The position numbers and the translations under genes are program-made. A stretch of DNA of 64,000 nucleotides from Treponema sp. (GTDB taxonomy: Bacteria > Spirochaetota > Spirochaetia > Treponematales > Treponemataceae), in NCBI GenBank assembly GCA_016288205.1, contig JAEEYO010000072.1, positions 22,268 to 86,267 of the forward strand. The letters are read 5' to 3'. This document shows, piece by piece, positions 18,501 to 27,424 of this stretch (position 1 is the first letter of the stretch; every line of letters starts with the position of its first letter). The notes beneath the pieces are model-generated. The model worked only from the letters and a program-made list of their open reading frames with translations, ran no database searches and was not told the DNA's origin.

Positions 18501-18548
18501 TGTTTTTGTGTTTTACTGATTAAGTAATTACAAGGCTTTCCGTAAAGG
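18478..18548 (+). promoter_or_regulatory. tyrS: Antiterminator pairing of the tyrS attenuator
   Basis: Bases 18478-18489 (CTTTTACGGAAA) can pair over 12 bp with 18537-18548 (TTTCCGTAAAGG), one wobble included. The second strand is also the core of the terminator at 18532-18561, so the two structures exclude each other. A ribosome held at the last Tyr codon (18462-18464) would just leave 18478 onward free. One at the stop codon (18498-18500) would cover it. Confidence 0.75.
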
Positions 18549-18561
18549 AGGGCCTTTTTTT
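18532..18561 (+). terminator. tyrS: Attenuator terminator in the tyrS leader
   Basis: AAGGCTTTCC (18532-18541), loop GTAAA, GGAGGGCCTT (18547-18556), 10-bp stem with two G-T pairs, then seven T to 18561. It lies 61 bases before the tyrS start, so it must be bypassed for expression. Confidence 0.85.
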
Positions 18562-18563
18562 AT

Positions 18564-18599
18564 GGGAACCTCTAAAAACTTCAGTTTTTTGAGATGCCC
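18564..18599 (+). repeat. TCTAAAAACT-type hairpin in the tyrS leader
   Basis: CTC-AAAAAC (from 18570) pairs with GTTTTT-GAG (to 18593), with GGG (18564-18566) and CCC (18597-18599) closing it. Related hairpins lie at 914-943, 1915-1944 and 11077-11098. It stands between the attenuator and the Shine-Dalgarno. Confidence 0.45.
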
Positions 18600-18622
18600 T
18601 TATTTTCAGGAGGATACACGCT

Positions 18623-19855
18623 ATGAGTTTATTTGAAGATTTGAAATGGCGCGGTCTTATCAAAGACGTTGCGGGTGAAGAGACAGATTTACAGAAGGTT
18701 CTGGATGGAACTCCATTCTCTTTCTATTGGGGAACAGATCCCACGGCGGACTCACTTCACCTCGGTCACTACTCTTCCCTCTGCATGGCAAAACGTCTTG
18801 CAAATGCCGGACATCACCCGGTTCTTTTGTGCGGTGGAGCAACGGGACGCATCGGTGATCCGCGCCCCACGGCAGAACGTGAGATTATCAGTGAGGAAGC
18901 CGTAAACAAAAACATCGGTGGAATCCGCGAGCAGATTAAGCGCCTGGTTCCGACCGCAGAGCTTGTGGACAACTACGACTGGTGGAAGGACCGCTCATTT
19001 TTGGACACACTCCGCGACATCGGCAAATACATCAGCCTGAACTACATGCTCGACAAGGACATCATCCGCCGCCGCCTGGAAACAGGAATCACTTTCGCGG
19101 AATTCTCCTACATGCTTCTTCAGGGCTTTGATTTCGTACATCTTTTCCAGGAAAAAAAGTGCATAATGCAGGTGGCGGGAAGCGACCAGTGGGGAAACAT
19201 CACAACCGGTGTCGATTTAATCCGCAAAATGTTGGACGGTCAGGCATACGCTTTTACCATGCCGCTGATTCTTGACGCAACAGGAAAGAAGTTCGGTAAG
19301 TCGGAAGGAAACGCGCTCTGGCTCGACAAGTCAAAAACATCACCATACGCAATCTACCAGTACCTCATCAACTCCGATGACTCCAAGGTTCTGGACTATC
19401 TTAAAGTCTTCACCTTCCTTTCAAAGGAACAGATTGAGGAAATCTACGCACAGCAGCAGACGGCTCCCGAAACACGCATCGCACAGAAAACACTCGCATG
19501 GGAAGTCGTAAAGGACCTGCACGGAAAGGATGAGGCGGACAACGCGGTAATGATTTCCGAAAAGCTTTTCAAGGGCGAGTTCAAGGGGCTTTCGGTAAAC
19601 GACATTCTCATGGGACTCAAGGGTGTTCCGAATTTTGACTTCAAGGAGGAGCTTCCTTTGGTGGACGTTCTTGTGAACAACGGAATGGCAAGCTCAAAGC
19701 GTGAGGCAAGGGAATTCATAAAGAACAACGCAATCTCCATCAACGGAGAGACCGTGAGCGATGAAACCAAGGTCATCACGAAGGACATGGCACTTGAAGG
19801 AAAGATTCTGATTTTCCGCCGTGGAAAAAAGAAGTACTTCATCGGTCTTGTGTAA
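18623..19855 (+). CDS. tyrS: Tyrosyl-tRNA synthetase
   Basis: A 410-residue class I aminoacyl-tRNA synthetase that charges tRNA-Tyr with tyrosine. Visible motifs: HIGH-like HLGH at residues 46-49, KMSKS-like KFGKS at 223-227, the specificity segment QVAGSDQWGN, and a C-terminal S4 RNA-binding domain (about 345-405). Length and motifs fit bacterial TyrRS. CAGGAGG lies 9 bases before the ATG. Expression is probably controlled by the leader peptide and terminator between 18396 and 18561. No T-box elements are seen. Confidence 0.97.
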   Translation: MSLFEDLKWRGLIKDVAGEETDLQKVLDGTPFSFYWGTDPTADSLHLGHYSSLCMAKRLANAGHHPVLLCGGATGRIGDPRPTAEREIISEEAVNKNIGGIREQIKRLVPTAELVDNYDWWKDRSFLDTLRDIGKYISLNYMLDKDIIRRRLETGITFAEFSYMLLQGFDFVHLFQEKKCIMQVAGSDQWGNITTGVDLIRKMLDGQAYAFTMPLILDATGKKFGKSEGNALWLDKSKTSPYAIYQYLINSDDSKVLDYLKVFTFLSKEQIEEIYAQQQTAPETRIAQKTLAWEVVKDLHGKDEADNAVMISEKLFKGEFKGLSVNDILMGLKGVPNFDFKEELPLVDVLVNNGMASSKREAREFIKNNAISINGETVSDETKVITKDMALEGKILIFRRGKKKYFIGLV

Positions 19856-19912
19856 GAAAATACCTTAATTTTGGCATGAAAAAGTGCCGATAATGAAAAT
19901 ACAAACCAATCT

Positions 19913-19936
19913 CCGTGAGGTCGGGTGGTCTCACGG
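19913..19936 (+). other. GC-rich hairpin between tyrS and the next gene
   Basis: CCGTGAG (19913-19919) pairs with CTCACGG (19930-19936) across a 10-base loop, just before the Shine-Dalgarno of the gene at 19962. There is no T-run, so it is not an intrinsic terminator. It may affect stability or translation of the downstream message. Confidence 0.4.
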
Positions 19937-19961
19937 ACTTTCTAAAAAAATCGAGGTCAAA

Positions 19962-20348
19962 ATGCTGAAATACATAAAACACATTATCGCCGGGGCAGTT
20001 CTTGGAGCCGCATTGATTTCCACAGGATTTGCAAAAGAGCAGGATTATTATCTGGAAATCGATGAATACCTTGGGCAGCCGGTGGAGTCGGTGGAAGCAA
20101 CTTTGGGTGAGCCTTCCGCAGATGGAATTGACACGATTTTTTCTGACTACGAGAGCAAGTCCTTAATCTCACCGGAGTACAGCATGTACTTTCCTTCCGA
20201 GGAGCTGAAAAACGGCGTGCGTGTGCGCATCCTTGAGTGGAACAAGGAGACTGTACATTCAGTTGTCTGGGCAAAGCAGGATACCGAGAACTACGGTGAC
20301 TGGATTGTGTTTACTTCCGTCGCCCATGATGACAAGGTGAAATTCTAG
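19962..20348 (+). CDS. Small secreted protein, function unknown
   Basis: A 128-residue protein with a clean signal peptide (MLKYIKHIIAGAVLGAALISTGFA, cut before KEQ). The ATG at 19962 is preferred to the longer frame from 19884 because it begins the signal sequence and has a GAGGT just upstream. The mature part is acidic, with a DEYLGQPVESVEATLGEPSADG segment resembling SmpA/BamE-like starts (GxxxxxVxxxLGxP), but this similarity is weak. It follows tyrS by 106 bases with a hairpin between. Confidence 0.65.
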   Translation: MLKYIKHIIAGAVLGAALISTGFAKEQDYYLEIDEYLGQPVESVEATLGEPSADGIDTIFSDYESKSLISPEYSMYFPSEELKNGVRVRILEWNKETVHSVVWAKQDTENYGDWIVFTSVAHDDKVKF

Positions 20349-20374
20349 AGCATTCCTTATTGTCTGCGAATCAG

Positions 20375-20403
20375 TTTACTTTTTCTCTTTTTTGCTGTAT
20401 AAT
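20375..20403 (+). promoter_or_regulatory. Leaderless-type promoter of nadE
   Basis: TTTACT (20375-20380), 17 bases, TATAAT (20398-20403) with an extended TG. The predicted start base is 20410, the A of the ATG. Confidence 0.7.
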
Positions 20404-20409
20404 TTTCGC

Positions 20410-22467
20410 ATGACTTATGAATTTTTAAGGGCCGCTTGTGCTTCTCCAGACCTTAGGGTGGCGGACTGCAAGTTTAATGCTGATGAAATTATCAAGACCG
20501 TAAAAGATGCCGACGCGATGGGTGTGCGTGTTCTTGCGCTTCCAGAGCTGTGCATTACGGGATATACATGCTCCGATCTTTTTTTACAGACGACGCTTCT
20601 TGACTCCGCGAAATCCGCATTGCTTAGGATTGCAAACGAGACCAAGGATTGCGGCGTTCTTTTTTCCGTGGGACTTCCTCTTTTGGTACAGGGCAGCCTT
20701 TTCAACTGTGCGGCACTTGTCTTTAGCGGTAACATTCTTGCCGTAATTCCCAAAATGAACATTCCGAACTACGCTGAGTTTTATGAGATGCGTCATTTTT
20801 CCCCCGCCTCGTCAAAATGCCAGGGAGAAATTTCGCTCGGTGAAAAATTCGACTCAGTGCCATTCGGAACCGACATCTTAATAGAAGACAAAAACAGCTC
20901 TGAAATCAAAATTGCAGTTGAAATCTGCGAGGACTTATGGGTGCCTCTCTCCCCTTCAACCAGAGCAGCATTGAGTTCCGCCACGCTGATTTTGAATCCG
21001 AGCGCGAGCAACGAGACCGTCGGAAAGGCAGAGTACAGAAGACTTTTGGTTCAGGGACAGTCCTCCAAATCCATCTGCGCCTATCTTTATGCGGACGCGG
21101 GACACGACGAAAGCTCCACCGACATGATTTTCTCAGGACACAACATAATCGCACTGAACGGAAATGTGTGCGCGGAGTCTGCCCTTTTTGATGAGTGCGG
21201 AAAAATCCTCGTCACAGATTTAGACATGGGACGCATTGAGCAGGACCGCCTCAGGATAAAATCTTTCAGAAACAATGCCGACACAATGCTTTCCGATCCC
21301 TACGGTGATTTCAGGATAATCACGATTTCTTTGAAGGACAACGGATTTGCTCTCGGTAAATCTGATGAGCAGGGATCAATCGGTTTCGTGGCAAAAAAGT
21401 CAAGCGGAGGAAAATCTGAGTGCAAGCTTCTCGCAAAAATCCCGGAGCATCCATTCGTGCCGGCGGACAAGGAAAAACGCGGACAACGGTGCAAGGGCAT
21501 AATCGAAATGCAGGCCGAGGGACTTGCGAAACGTCTCAGACATACTGGAATTAAAAATGCGGTGCTCGGTCTGAGCGGAGGTCTTGACTCCACACTTGCT
21601 CTTTTGGTGACTGTGCGTGCGTTCGACAAATGCGGTCTTGACAGAAAAAATATCCTTTGCGCCACAATGCCTTGCTTCGGCACTACGGACAGAACCTACA
21701 ACAATGCGTGCAATCTTGCGAAGGAAACTGGTGCCACGCTCAAAGAGATTGACATAAAGGAAGCTGTTCTCGTTCATTTCAAGGATATCGGGCAGGACAA
21801 GGACAAGCATGATGTGACCTACGAAAACTGTCAGGCACGTGAGCGAACCCAGGTGCTGATGGACCTCGCGAATCAGAACGGAGGACTTGTAATCGGCACA
21901 GGAGATTTGAGTGAGCTTGCCCTCGGATGGTGCACTTACAACGGCGACCACATGAGCATGTACGGCGTGAACGCATCCATTCCGAAAACTCTCGTGCGTC
22001 ATCTTGTCGCTTGGTTCAAGGACGAGGCCGGAACAAAAGGACAGAAGGGTCTTGAAAACACACTCGCAGATATCCTCGACACACCAGTAAGCCCGGAGCT
22101 TCTTCCTCCCGACGGAAAAAACATCAGCCAGAAAACGGAAGATTTGGTGGGTCCCTACGAGCTGCATGATTTCTTCATCTACTACATGCTCCGCTGGGGA
22201 TACTCTCCCAAAAAGATTTTCTTCCTTGCGTCCAAGGCTTTTGAAAACAGAACAGAATATCCGAAAGAAGAGATTCTGAAATGGCTCAGAAAATTCTACA
22301 CAAGGTTCTTCCGCCAGCAGTTCAAGAGAAGCTGTATGCCGGACGGTGCGAAAGTCGGTTCAGTAAGTCTTTCACCACGCGGGGACTGGAGAATGCCGAG
22401 CGACGCAAGCGAAGCAATCTGGATTTCAGAGCTGGATGAGATTTCTGAGTCTCTCGGAGTAAAGTGA
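20410..22467 (+). CDS. nadE: Glutamine-dependent NAD+ synthetase
   Basis: A 685-residue two-domain enzyme making NAD from deamido-NAD, ATP and glutamine. The N-terminal nitrilase-type glutaminase (about 1-290) has its triad in LPELCITGYT (Glu), PKMNIPNY (Lys) and VEICEDLW (Cys). The C-terminal synthetase has the ATP-pyrophosphatase loop LSGGLDST (about 387-394) and GTGDLSELALGW. Length fits the long glutamine-dependent class. The ATG at 20410 is chosen over a TTG at 20392 that lies inside the promoter. The predicted transcript begins at this ATG and no Shine-Dalgarno is present. The stop overlaps the start of the RlmJ gene. Confidence 0.94.
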   Translation: MTYEFLRAACASPDLRVADCKFNADEIIKTVKDADAMGVRVLALPELCITGYTCSDLFLQTTLLDSAKSALLRIANETKDCGVLFSVGLPLLVQGSLFNCAALVFSGNILAVIPKMNIPNYAEFYEMRHFSPASSKCQGEISLGEKFDSVPFGTDILIEDKNSSEIKIAVEICEDLWVPLSPSTRAALSSATLILNPSASNETVGKAEYRRLLVQGQSSKSICAYLYADAGHDESSTDMIFSGHNIIALNGNVCAESALFDECGKILVTDLDMGRIEQDRLRIKSFRNNADTMLSDPYGDFRIITISLKDNGFALGKSDEQGSIGFVAKKSSGGKSECKLLAKIPEHPFVPADKEKRGQRCKGIIEMQAEGLAKRLRHTGIKNAVLGLSGGLDSTLALLVTVRAFDKCGLDRKNILCATMPCFGTTDRTYNNACNLAKETGATLKEIDIKEAVLVHFKDIGQDKDKHDVTYENCQARERTQVLMDLANQNGGLVIGTGDLSELALGWCTYNGDHMSMYGVNASIPKTLVRHLVAWFKDEAGTKGQKGLENTLADILDTPVSPELLPPDGKNISQKTEDLVGPYELHDFFIYYMLRWGYSPKKIFFLASKAFENRTEYPKEEILKWLRKFYTRFFRQQFKRSCMPDGAKVGSVSLSPRGDWRMPSDASEAIWISELDEISESLGVK

Positions 22468-23351
22468 TGTTTTCCTACCAGCACGAATATCATGCGGGAA
22501 ACCATGCGGACGTACTCAAGCACATTTGTCTCACGCTGATTTTGGACGGTCTTACAAAAAAAGACAAGCCCTTTACGCTGATTGATTCCCACGCGGGAGC
22601 CGGCAGATTTTCCCTTGATGATGAAAGACTCTTGAAAACAGGTGAGGCAACAGGAGGAATTCTTTCGCTCGTGCAATATGCTGAGAAGAACGGATTTCCT
22701 CCGTCGGTGGCGCGCTATCTTGAGGTGGAAAAAAAATATCTTGAAAAGGGACTCTATGCAGGAAGCCCTGAACTGGAGCGATTTTTTCTAAGAAACGGTG
22801 ACTCACTTCATCTGATTGAAAAACATCCGCAGGCTCTTTCATCGCTAAAGGTAAACGCGGAAAAAAATCTTCTTACCGACGGCGGTGAAAAAAAATGCGG
22901 GGGAAAATGTTTCATCCATGACGAGGATTCATACACGGCCCTTAACGCTCTGGTTCCTCCCCAGATTAAACGCGGTCTTGTTTTGTGCGACCCAAGTTTT
23001 GAGGAAAGGTCAGACTACACGAAGGTGACGGCCGCATTGAAGAACGTGAGAAAAAAATGGAACACAGCCGTAATCGCACTCTGGTACCCTATCCTTGAGC
23101 GAAAGAAAAATGAGACGGCACAAATGCTTGCTGAGCTTGAGGATTTCGGAAAGCTTGGTGTAAATCCGTGTGAAAGCATAAAGTGCGAGTTTCATCTTTT
23201 TGATTCTGAAAACATACCGGAAGAAATGAAAAAAGAGGACGGCTCACACATGACTGGAAGCGGAATGTTCATTATGAATCCGCCGTGGCAGCTCAAGGAA
23301 AAGATGGAAGAAGCAATCCACTACCTTGAGACAGCGCTAAAAAACAAGTGA
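22467..23351 (+). CDS. rlmJ: RlmJ-like 23S rRNA adenine-N6 methyltransferase
   Basis: A 294-residue SAM-dependent methyltransferase matching RlmJ (formerly DUF519/YhiR), which methylates A2030 of 23S rRNA in E. coli. Family marks: N-terminal FSYQHEYHAGNHADVLKH, IDSHAGAGRF (SAM loop), and VLCDPSFEE at about 172-180. The catalytic motif is normally DPPY/F; here the second Pro is Ser. The start ATG overlaps the nadE stop (TGATG), so the gene is translationally coupled to nadE. It ends 4 bases before a convergent gene. Confidence 0.88.
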   Translation: MFSYQHEYHAGNHADVLKHICLTLILDGLTKKDKPFTLIDSHAGAGRFSLDDERLLKTGEATGGILSLVQYAEKNGFPPSVARYLEVEKKYLEKGLYAGSPELERFFLRNGDSLHLIEKHPQALSSLKVNAEKNLLTDGGEKKCGGKCFIHDEDSYTALNALVPPQIKRGLVLCDPSFEERSDYTKVTAALKNVRKKWNTAVIALWYPILERKKNETAQMLAELEDFGKLGVNPCESIKCEFHLFDSENIPEEMKKEDGSHMTGSGMFIMNPPWQLKEKMEEAIHYLETALKNK

Positions 23352-23355
23352 TTTC

Positions 23356-23829
23356 CTAAAACCAGATTCTTATTCCACCGCCCAAGGGAACATGGAAAGC
23401 GAACTTACTTCCACCGAAGTTTGTATATCCAAGTTCCGCCGCCGTCTGCAAATAAATTTCCAGTTCATCGATTACAAAAACATTCAGACCGAGCACAAGC
23501 CGTGACGCAATGTAAAAGGAAATGTCACCGTCGGAATTGTAGACAGTGCCGGTGATTCCGGGCCCCAAATAAAATTTCAGCATGGAAAAAAGCTTTGGAT
23601 TCGCGAGCCAATAATCCACGTCAAGGCCAATGCCGTAAAAATCTTTTGCGAAATCAAAATCAACACCGAACACAAGAGGAGTCTTTGAAGATTTGAAAGT
23701 CGCCTCCACGCTTGTGAATCCGCTCATATTTCCAAATGTATATTCCCCCTGCACGCCGACTCCTACCTTTGCAAATGCCGAAGCGACGCAGAGTGTCAAA
23801 ACCAAAAACAATACAGAAAACTTTTTCAT
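23356..23829 (-). CDS. Small outer-membrane beta-barrel-like protein
   Basis: A 157-residue secreted protein with signal peptide MKKFSVLFLVLTLCVASAFA, then alternating hydrophobic and polar strands rich in Gly, Tyr and Phe, and a C-terminal Phe (GGGIRIWF), as in small outer-membrane barrels. The start at 23829 has GAGGT about 8 bases upstream; the longer frame to 23868 adds 13 unlikely residues. Function unknown. It is convergent with rlmJ. Confidence 0.7.
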   Translation of the reverse strand: MKKFSVLFLVLTLCVASAFAKVGVGVQGEYTFGNMSGFTSVEATFKSSKTPLVFGVDFDFAKDFYGIGLDVDYWLANPKLFSMLKFYLGPGITGTVYNSDGDISFYIASRLVLGLNVFVIDELEIYLQTAAELGYTNFGGSKFAFHVPLGGGIRIWF

Positions 23830-23955
23830 GTTTAACCTCACTTCCAATTTATCAGAAAAAGGAAGCAATGTCCATAGGTACGGAACAAACGACCTTCTTG
23901 CGTAAGATTTGCATTTTATGTAAAATGGAAATCAAAAATTAACATGGAGGGAAAA

Positions 23956-24708
23956 ATGTACAATCTTAAACAGGCGGCATCAATCGCAATAATCGGAGGG
24001 GCAGACGGTCCCACGAGCATCTATGTGGCCAACGGCACCCTTCTTACATGTATTCTTCTGTACATCGCTGTACCTGCCATTTTGTTTGCCCTCGCCATTT
24101 TTTTCCTTGTCCGAAGCATAAAGAAAAAGCAGAAAGCAAGGACAATCATCTTTGCAATTTTAAGCGGAATATTTTTCCTGACCCCCATATTTTTAATTTT
24201 ATGCCCGATCATACTTGCTCACAAAGAAGCGGTGAAGATTGAAAAAGAGTTTTATCAGAATTATCATGCGGACGAACAAAACATTGAGGTCGAAAATGCA
24301 GCTGAATCCGACGTTCAAGAAAACTTCGATTATTATTTCTCTCCGATTTCAATAAAAGATTTTTCGGAGCTCCACGGAAAATGCATTGAAACCGAATCTG
24401 GTTTTGCAGGAGTAAGCTATATATTTCACAACAAGACTGTTCCACCGGAGGACGGCATCAGCATGACAGTCGACAAATTCACTCACGGAAGCGGACTGCC
24501 TGTAATAGGAGCAGAGTATGATTTACCCTGCTCCATTGAAAATGACACGCTGACAATTTCCAGTAATGAAAAATTTTTTATCAAAGACGGAATCCTGCAT
24601 TTTCTTTACGACGACAAAGAAGTAAGATTCTGTTCTAGGCAAAATGGAGATAAAGTCAAAGCGCATTATGATTCCTTTTTAGAATCTTTTTACAATCCAA
24701 AAGACTAA
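23956..24708 (+). CDS. Membrane protein with free-standing Na+-decarboxylase beta-subunit motif
   Basis: A 250-residue protein. Residues 10-24 read IAIIGGADGPTSIYV, the hallmark of the beta subunit of sodium-translocating decarboxylases (OadB/GcdB/MmdB), whose Asp takes part in Na+ transport. Here the motif stands at the N-terminus, followed by only two or three hydrophobic segments (about 29-55 and 65-90) and a 150-residue soluble domain unlike OadB. The ATG at 23956 is chosen for GGAGGG 4 bases upstream. The full beta subunit has nine or more helices, so this is not a working OadB. It overlaps the convergent clpB by 4 bases. Function unknown. Confidence 0.75.
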   Translation: MYNLKQAASIAIIGGADGPTSIYVANGTLLTCILLYIAVPAILFALAIFFLVRSIKKKQKARTIIFAILSGIFFLTPIFLILCPIILAHKEAVKIEKEFYQNYHADEQNIEVENAAESDVQENFDYYFSPISIKDFSELHGKCIETESGFAGVSYIFHNKTVPPEDGISMTVDKFTHGSGLPVIGAEYDLPCSIENDTLTISSNEKFFIKDGILHFLYDDKEVRFCSRQNGDKVKAHYDSFLESFYNPKD

Positions 24709-27299
24709 CTCTCCTTTTTGGAAAACACCAGTCCTCCGTCCCCTGCATCCACAGTGATTGTCTGTCCGTCAGAAATATCTCCTGAAAGCAGCTTCATTGA
24801 AAGCGGATTCTCAAGATAAATCTGGATGGCTCGTTTTACAGGACGTGCACCGAATGTGGGCTCGTAACCGGAGTCCGCAATGAAGTCCAATGCCGCGTCG
24901 GTAAAATCAAGATGAATCCTGCGGTCCTCAAGCCGGGATGCGACACGCTCAAGCTGAATGTTGACGATTCCCTTGATGTGTTCCTTTGAAAGCCGGTTGA
25001 ACATCACAATCTCATCAATGCGGTTCAGGAACTCAGGACGGAACGTCTTTTTCAAGAGCATGTCAATCTGAGCCTTGACTTCCTCGGTCTTTGAATTGTC
25101 GGCTGCCTCAAGAATCAAGTCGGAGCCAAGGTTGCTCGTCATAATGATGATTGTGTTCTTAAAATCAACCACGCGTCCCTGCCCGTCAGTCAAGCGACCG
25201 TCATCAAGAACCTGAAGCAGCACATTGAACACATCCGGGTGAGCCTTTTCCACCTCATCAAAGAGAATCACGGAATACGGACGGCGACGGACTGCCTCTG
25301 TGAGCTGACCACCCTCGTCATAACCGACATATCCCGGAGGCGCACCGATGAGCCTTGTAACGGAGAACTTTTCCATATACTCGCTCATGTCAATGCGGGT
25401 AAGAGATTTCTCGTCGTTGAAGAGGAAATCCGCGAGAGTCTTTGCAAGCTCAGTCTTACCGACACCTGTGGGACCAATGAACATAAAGGAACCCAAGGGT
25501 CGGTTCGGATCATTCAGCCCTGCCCTGTTTCTTCGGATTGCGTCGCTCACGGCATTTACGGCAATCTCCTGACCGATGACCCTTTTGTGAAGGACGGACT
25601 CCAGCTGGAGGTACTTCTGTTTTTCGCTGGTCATCATTTTTGTAACAGGGATTCCTGTCCACGCGCTGACCACACGGGCAATGTCTTCCTCGGTCACTTC
25701 CTTGCGCAAGAGACTCTTTCTTTCCTCGGAGATTTCCTGTCCCACGTTTGCGACGGCATTCGTGAGTTTTTTCTCAAGCTCAGGAATTACAGAATACTTA
25801 AGCTCGGCGGCCTTTTCCAGATTTCCTTCCCTCGTGTATTTTTCCTGATCGAAGCGTGCCTTTTCCAAATCTTCCTTAAGGCGGCGGTCTCCCTCAATGG
25901 CCTGCTTTTCATTCTGCCACTGAAGCTTCATCACATCACGCTTTTGGGTGATTTCGGCAAGATCCTTTTCCAGTTTTTCAAGACGCTCCTTGCTCGCCTC
26001 GTCATCCTCTTTTGAAAGGGACTGCTTTTCAATGGCCATCTGCAAAATCTTCCGCTCAAGCTGATCCAGCTCCAAGGGCTGACTCTCAATCTCCATCTTA
26101 AGACGGCTTGCGGCCTCATCCACCAGATCAATCGCTTTGTCAGGAAGGAACCGGTTGGTGATGTAACGGTTGCTCAAAGTCGCAGCCTCAACCAAAGCCT
26201 CGTCGTTGATTTTCACGCCATGATGAATTTCATATTTTTCACGGAGTCCACGGAGAATCGCAATTGTGTCTTCCACGGTAGGCTCGGCACAGAACACCTG
26301 CTGGAACCTTCGCTCAAGTGCGGCATCCTTTTCTATATACTTGCGGTATTCGTTCAGGGTTGTGGCTCCAATAACACGGAGGTCTCCCCTTGCAAGAGCC
26401 GGCTTCAAAAGATTGGACGCATCCATGCTTCCTTCCGACGCACCCGCTCCCACGATGGTATGAAGCTCATCAATGAAAAGAATAATATGTCCGTCAGATT
26501 TTGCAACCTCGGTAATTACGCCTTTAAGACGCTCCTCAAACTCACCACGGAATTTCGCGCCCGCAACGAGCTGTCCCAAATCAAGTGAAAGAAGCCTCTT
26601 GTCCTTAAGGCTGTCGGGAACATCCCCGGATGCAATGCGTCGTGCAAGTCCCTCAACAATGGCTGTCTTACCTACACCGGGTTCTCCAATCAGCACCGGA
26701 TTATTTTTTGTCCTTCGGCTGATTACCTGCATGACACGGCGGATTTCCTCATCGCGTCCGATCACCGGATCAATTTTGTCCTGTCTTGCACGTGCGGTCA
26801 AATCAATGCAATATTTTTCAAGGGCACGCATTTTGCTCTCCGGGTCGTTTGAGTCAATCGTTGTATTTCCGCGGACGGATTTAAGGGCCTCCAGGATTTT
26901 TTTCTTCTCAAGTCCCATGCGACGTAAAAGTCCACCAACGGCACCCTCGGATTCAGTCATGGCAAGGAAAATATGCTCGGTGGAAAGATACATGTCCTTG
27001 AGCGCGGCCATCTCCTTTTCAGCCTTGGCAAGAACTTTCTGCGCGTCGGATGAAAGGCTCATCTGTGTCAGGCCCTTCACCTGAGGATATGAGTCCAAAA
27101 GATTTTCTATTTCCTTGAGAAGAGTTTCCGGCTGAACACCAACACGCTCTACAAGAGGCGGCACGGTACCGTCCTCCTGCTTCAAAAGCACATAAAGTAA
27201 ATGCTCACAGCCAATCTCACTGTGGTCACGCTGCTGTGCGAGAGAATTTGCTTCCTGAAATGCATCCCTGGTTTTTAAAGTCATCTGATCAAAATTCAT
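24705..27299 (-). CDS. clpB: ATP-dependent disaggregase ClpB
   Basis: An 864-residue Hsp100 chaperone that resolves protein aggregates together with DnaK. Order: N-terminal Clp repeat domain (1-145), first AAA+ module with GEPGVGKT (about 205), a coiled-coil middle domain (about 400-525), second AAA+ module with GPTGVGKT (about 605), and a C-terminal D2-small domain. The middle domain separates it from ClpC and ClpA. The start at 27299 has GGAAGG about 6 bases upstream; the open frame continues 21 codons further without support. No CIRCE element is visible in its leader. Confidence 0.95.
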   Translation of the reverse strand: MNFDQMTLKTRDAFQEANSLAQQRDHSEIGCEHLLYVLLKQEDGTVPPLVERVGVQPETLLKEIENLLDSYPQVKGLTQMSLSSDAQKVLAKAEKEMAALKDMYLSTEHIFLAMTESEGAVGGLLRRMGLEKKKILEALKSVRGNTTIDSNDPESKMRALEKYCIDLTARARQDKIDPVIGRDEEIRRVMQVISRRTKNNPVLIGEPGVGKTAIVEGLARRIASGDVPDSLKDKRLLSLDLGQLVAGAKFRGEFEERLKGVITEVAKSDGHIILFIDELHTIVGAGASEGSMDASNLLKPALARGDLRVIGATTLNEYRKYIEKDAALERRFQQVFCAEPTVEDTIAILRGLREKYEIHHGVKINDEALVEAATLSNRYITNRFLPDKAIDLVDEAASRLKMEIESQPLELDQLERKILQMAIEKQSLSKEDDEASKERLEKLEKDLAEITQKRDVMKLQWQNEKQAIEGDRRLKEDLEKARFDQEKYTREGNLEKAAELKYSVIPELEKKLTNAVANVGQEISEERKSLLRKEVTEEDIARVVSAWTGIPVTKMMTSEKQKYLQLESVLHKRVIGQEIAVNAVSDAIRRNRAGLNDPNRPLGSFMFIGPTGVGKTELAKTLADFLFNDEKSLTRIDMSEYMEKFSVTRLIGAPPGYVGYDEGGQLTEAVRRRPYSVILFDEVEKAHPDVFNVLLQVLDDGRLTDGQGRVVDFKNTIIIMTSNLGSDLILEAADNSKTEEVKAQIDMLLKKTFRPEFLNRIDEIVMFNRLSKEHIKGIVNIQLERVASRLEDRRIHLDFTDAALDFIADSGYEPTFGARPVKRAIQIYLENPLSMKLLSGDISDGQTITVDAGDGGLVFSKKES

Positions 27300-27369
27300 G
27301 AAACTGCCTTCCCGTATCAAAAATTTGGGCAATCGGATTTCAAGCGATCTCCGAATCCCCATGCTTTTA

Positions 27370-27398
27370 AAAATACGAAAAAATCATAAATTCGTCAA
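27370..27398 (-). promoter_or_regulatory. Promoter of clpB
   Basis: On the minus strand TTGACG (27398-27393), 17 bases, TATTTT (27375-27370), giving a leader of roughly 64 bases. Confidence 0.55.
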
Positions 27399-27424
27399 AT
27401 TTTTTTATCCCAGAAAATTAATTC

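Noticed and set aside
18209..18622. T-box riboswitch ahead of tyrS
   Set aside because: No T-box sequence or stem I specifier structure is seen. The Tyr-rich leader frame with terminator explains the region better.
21400..22167. Minus-strand frame of 255 codons
   Set aside because: It is a shadow of nadE without a Shine-Dalgarno or protein-like content.
25239..26015. Plus-strand frame of 258 codons
   Set aside because: It lies wholly inside clpB on the other strand, and its residues do not resemble a protein family.
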